DNA from: an uncultured Clostridium sp.
Lineage (GTDB): Bacteria; Bacillota; Clostridia; Lachnospirales; Lachnospiraceae
Length of the DNA: 7,478 nt
Direction of reading: 5' to 3'
NCBI GenBank assembly: GCA_900543885.1
Contig: UQTA01000105.1
Span: forward strand, 1-7,478
Shown: positions 7,236 through 7,478 of the stretch, in pieces
How the letters are laid out: the number at the start of each line of letters is the position of its first letter
How positions within the stretch are numbered: the first letter of the stretch is position 1
Made by a program: the position numbers and the translations under genes
Notes under the pieces: generated by a model
What the model saw: only the letters and a program-made list of their open reading frames with translations
The model's database searches: none
Told to the model about the DNA's origin: nothing

Positions 7236-7407
7236 TACATCGGCAATTTAATTACCGAGCATCTGATTACGAAACATAGCTCCGTAGTTTCAGGGGTGCG
7301 TCCATGACACCCTTACTGCTACCCAGGTGGGTTACACAGCTACTTTTATCGTTTTTGTACTGCTCAGCCCGGTTACGGGCATATCAATTTCTTTGCCGGA
7401 TACGGCA
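7236..7407 (-). ncRNA. Predicted omega RNA (right-end guide RNA) scaffold of TnpB
   Basis: On the minus strand, six hairpins follow one another across the tnpB 3' end and its downstream flank: 7394-7407 (TGCCG/CGGCA), 7367-7380 (GCCCG/CGGGC), 7321-7332 (ACCC/GGGT, over the tnpB stop), 7294-7312 (GGGTG/CACCC), 7271-7291 (GAAAC/GTTTC) and 7240-7258. Known omega RNAs occupy this position, overlapping the tnpB 3' end and running through the right end into the flank, which supplies the guide. Here the guide would come from the rqcH 3' end, antisense to rqcH. Limits are approximate; the 5' end may lie further into tnpB. Confidence 0.55.
7240..7258 (-). repeat. Right-end subterminal hairpin of the IS200/IS605-type element
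   Basis: The stem TCGG-AATT/AATT-CCGA is nearly perfect across 19 bases. The one imperfect position (7244/7254) is a G-U pair in minus-strand RNA but a C/A mismatch on the plus strand. This fits a minus-strand RNA or the strand recognised by TnpA. It lies 18 bases or more inside the likely element end. Confidence 0.6.
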
Positions 7408-7478
7408 TGATACTTTCTCAAAATGTTATAAGCTCCTACTGCATCTGCATTGTAGATCACGGTATCTACAATGTAGAT
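7332..7478 (-). CDS. tnpB: TnpB (IS200/IS605 RNA-guided nuclease), C-terminal fragment
   Basis: The last 48 residues of a TnpB-type protein are visible; the gene runs off the window edge. The stretch YNADAVGAYNILRKY is the third RuvC motif, with its catalytic Asp in NAD; the tail GKEIDMPVTGLSSTKTIKVAV is typical of clostridial TnpB proteins. TnpB is an RNA-guided endonuclease that uses the omega RNA from its own right end to cut empty donor sites, favouring retention of the element. The first two RuvC acidic residues and the zinc finger would lie outside the window, so activity cannot be judged. It is convergent with rqcH, whose stop is 98 bases away. An odd near-duplication (IYIVD then IYNAD) sits at the window edge. 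Confidence 0.85.
   Translation of the reverse strand: MYIVDTVIYNADAVGAYNILRKYHAVSGKEIDMPVTGLSSTKTIKVAV
7443..7478. repeat. 15-base inverted repeat at the window edge, inside tnpB
   Basis: Positions 7443-7457 and 7464-7478 are reverse complements at 14 of 15 positions, separated by CACGGT. Because each arm is itself nearly palindromic, the two arms also match as direct repeats at 13 of 15 positions, giving IYIVD and IYNAD in TnpB. The second arm ends exactly at the window end. It may be a real omega RNA stem or an artefact of a contig ending in a multicopy element. Confidence 0.7.

Larger units (their letters stand above)
7203..7478 (-). mobile_element. Right end of an IS200/IS605-family (TnpB-carrying) element, partial
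   Basis: The region contains the 3' end of tnpB followed by a subterminal hairpin (7240-7258), the usual layout of an IS200/IS605 right end. Such elements have no terminal inverted repeats and make no target duplication, so the exact boundary cannot be read from the sequence. It probably lies between about 7203, where the conserved RqcH C-terminus stops, and 7239, where the hairpin begins. The left end, most of tnpB and any tnpA lie beyond the window. The boundary is inference; the element type rests on the TnpB match. Confidence 0.65.

Noticed and set aside
7206..7307. 33-codon plus-strand reading frame starting inside the rqcH 3' end (MRLAGSKIVNYIGN...)
   Set aside because: It has no ribosome binding site, overlaps rqcH in another frame and covers the structured element end; its openness is within chance for this length.
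7240..7312. Rho-independent terminator for rqcH or tnpB
   Set aside because: The stems are good but none is followed by a T-tract in either direction, so guide-RNA scaffold is a better explanation.
1..7478. CRISPR array, tRNA or rRNA gene
   Set aside because: I saw no regularly spaced repeats of CRISPR type, no cloverleaf with a TTC loop, and no conserved rRNA sequence on either strand.

Overview
The window looks like a low-to-moderate GC Gram-positive chromosome, most likely a gut Clostridia member of the Lachnospiraceae type. This rests on an RqcH-type NFACT protein with a strong AGGAG ribosome binding site, a BspA-like leucine-rich-repeat surface protein, and the end of an IS200/IS605-family TnpB. 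No taxonomic marker gene is present, so the placement is inference.

Layout: (1) Positions 1-89 are an AT-rich 3' flank with a short direct repeat and no supported gene. (2) Positions 90-5242, minus strand, hold a tight two-gene operon read right to left. First comes a membrane-anchored hybrid sensor histidine kinase with one membrane segment, a PAS-like region, HisKA, HATPase and a receiver. Two bases after its stop begins an 1151-residue surface protein with an N-terminal membrane anchor, a long Pro/Gly/Ser/Asp-rich stalk, a beta-type middle region and a BspA-type LRR domain. (3) Positions 5243-5484 are a divergent intergenic region with a good sigma-A-type promoter for the kinase operon and a weaker candidate for the other side. 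(4) Positions 5485-7233, plus strand, encode RqcH. (5) From about 7203 to the window end lies the right end of an IS200/IS605-type element: the last 48 codons of tnpB on the minus strand, followed by a hairpin-rich stretch that fits the omega (right-end) RNA.

How the genes may work together: the kinase has almost no extracellular part, whereas the co-transcribed LRR protein is nearly all extracellular and keeps a short cytoplasmic tail. The pair could form a split sensor, with the LRR protein binding a ligand and the kinase passing the signal into a phosphorelay; alternatively the LRR protein is an adhesin. RqcH is a housekeeping ribosome-quality-control factor and is probably unrelated to the operon. 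The mobile element abuts or replaces the extreme 3' end of rqcH, so the TnpB guide RNA should carry a guide copied from rqcH.

The two points most worth following are the kinase/LRR operon as a possible split sensor, and the TnpB-omega RNA end with six hairpins spanning the tnpB stop. The window ends inside the element, in a near-perfect inverted repeat, which may be a contig-end artefact.
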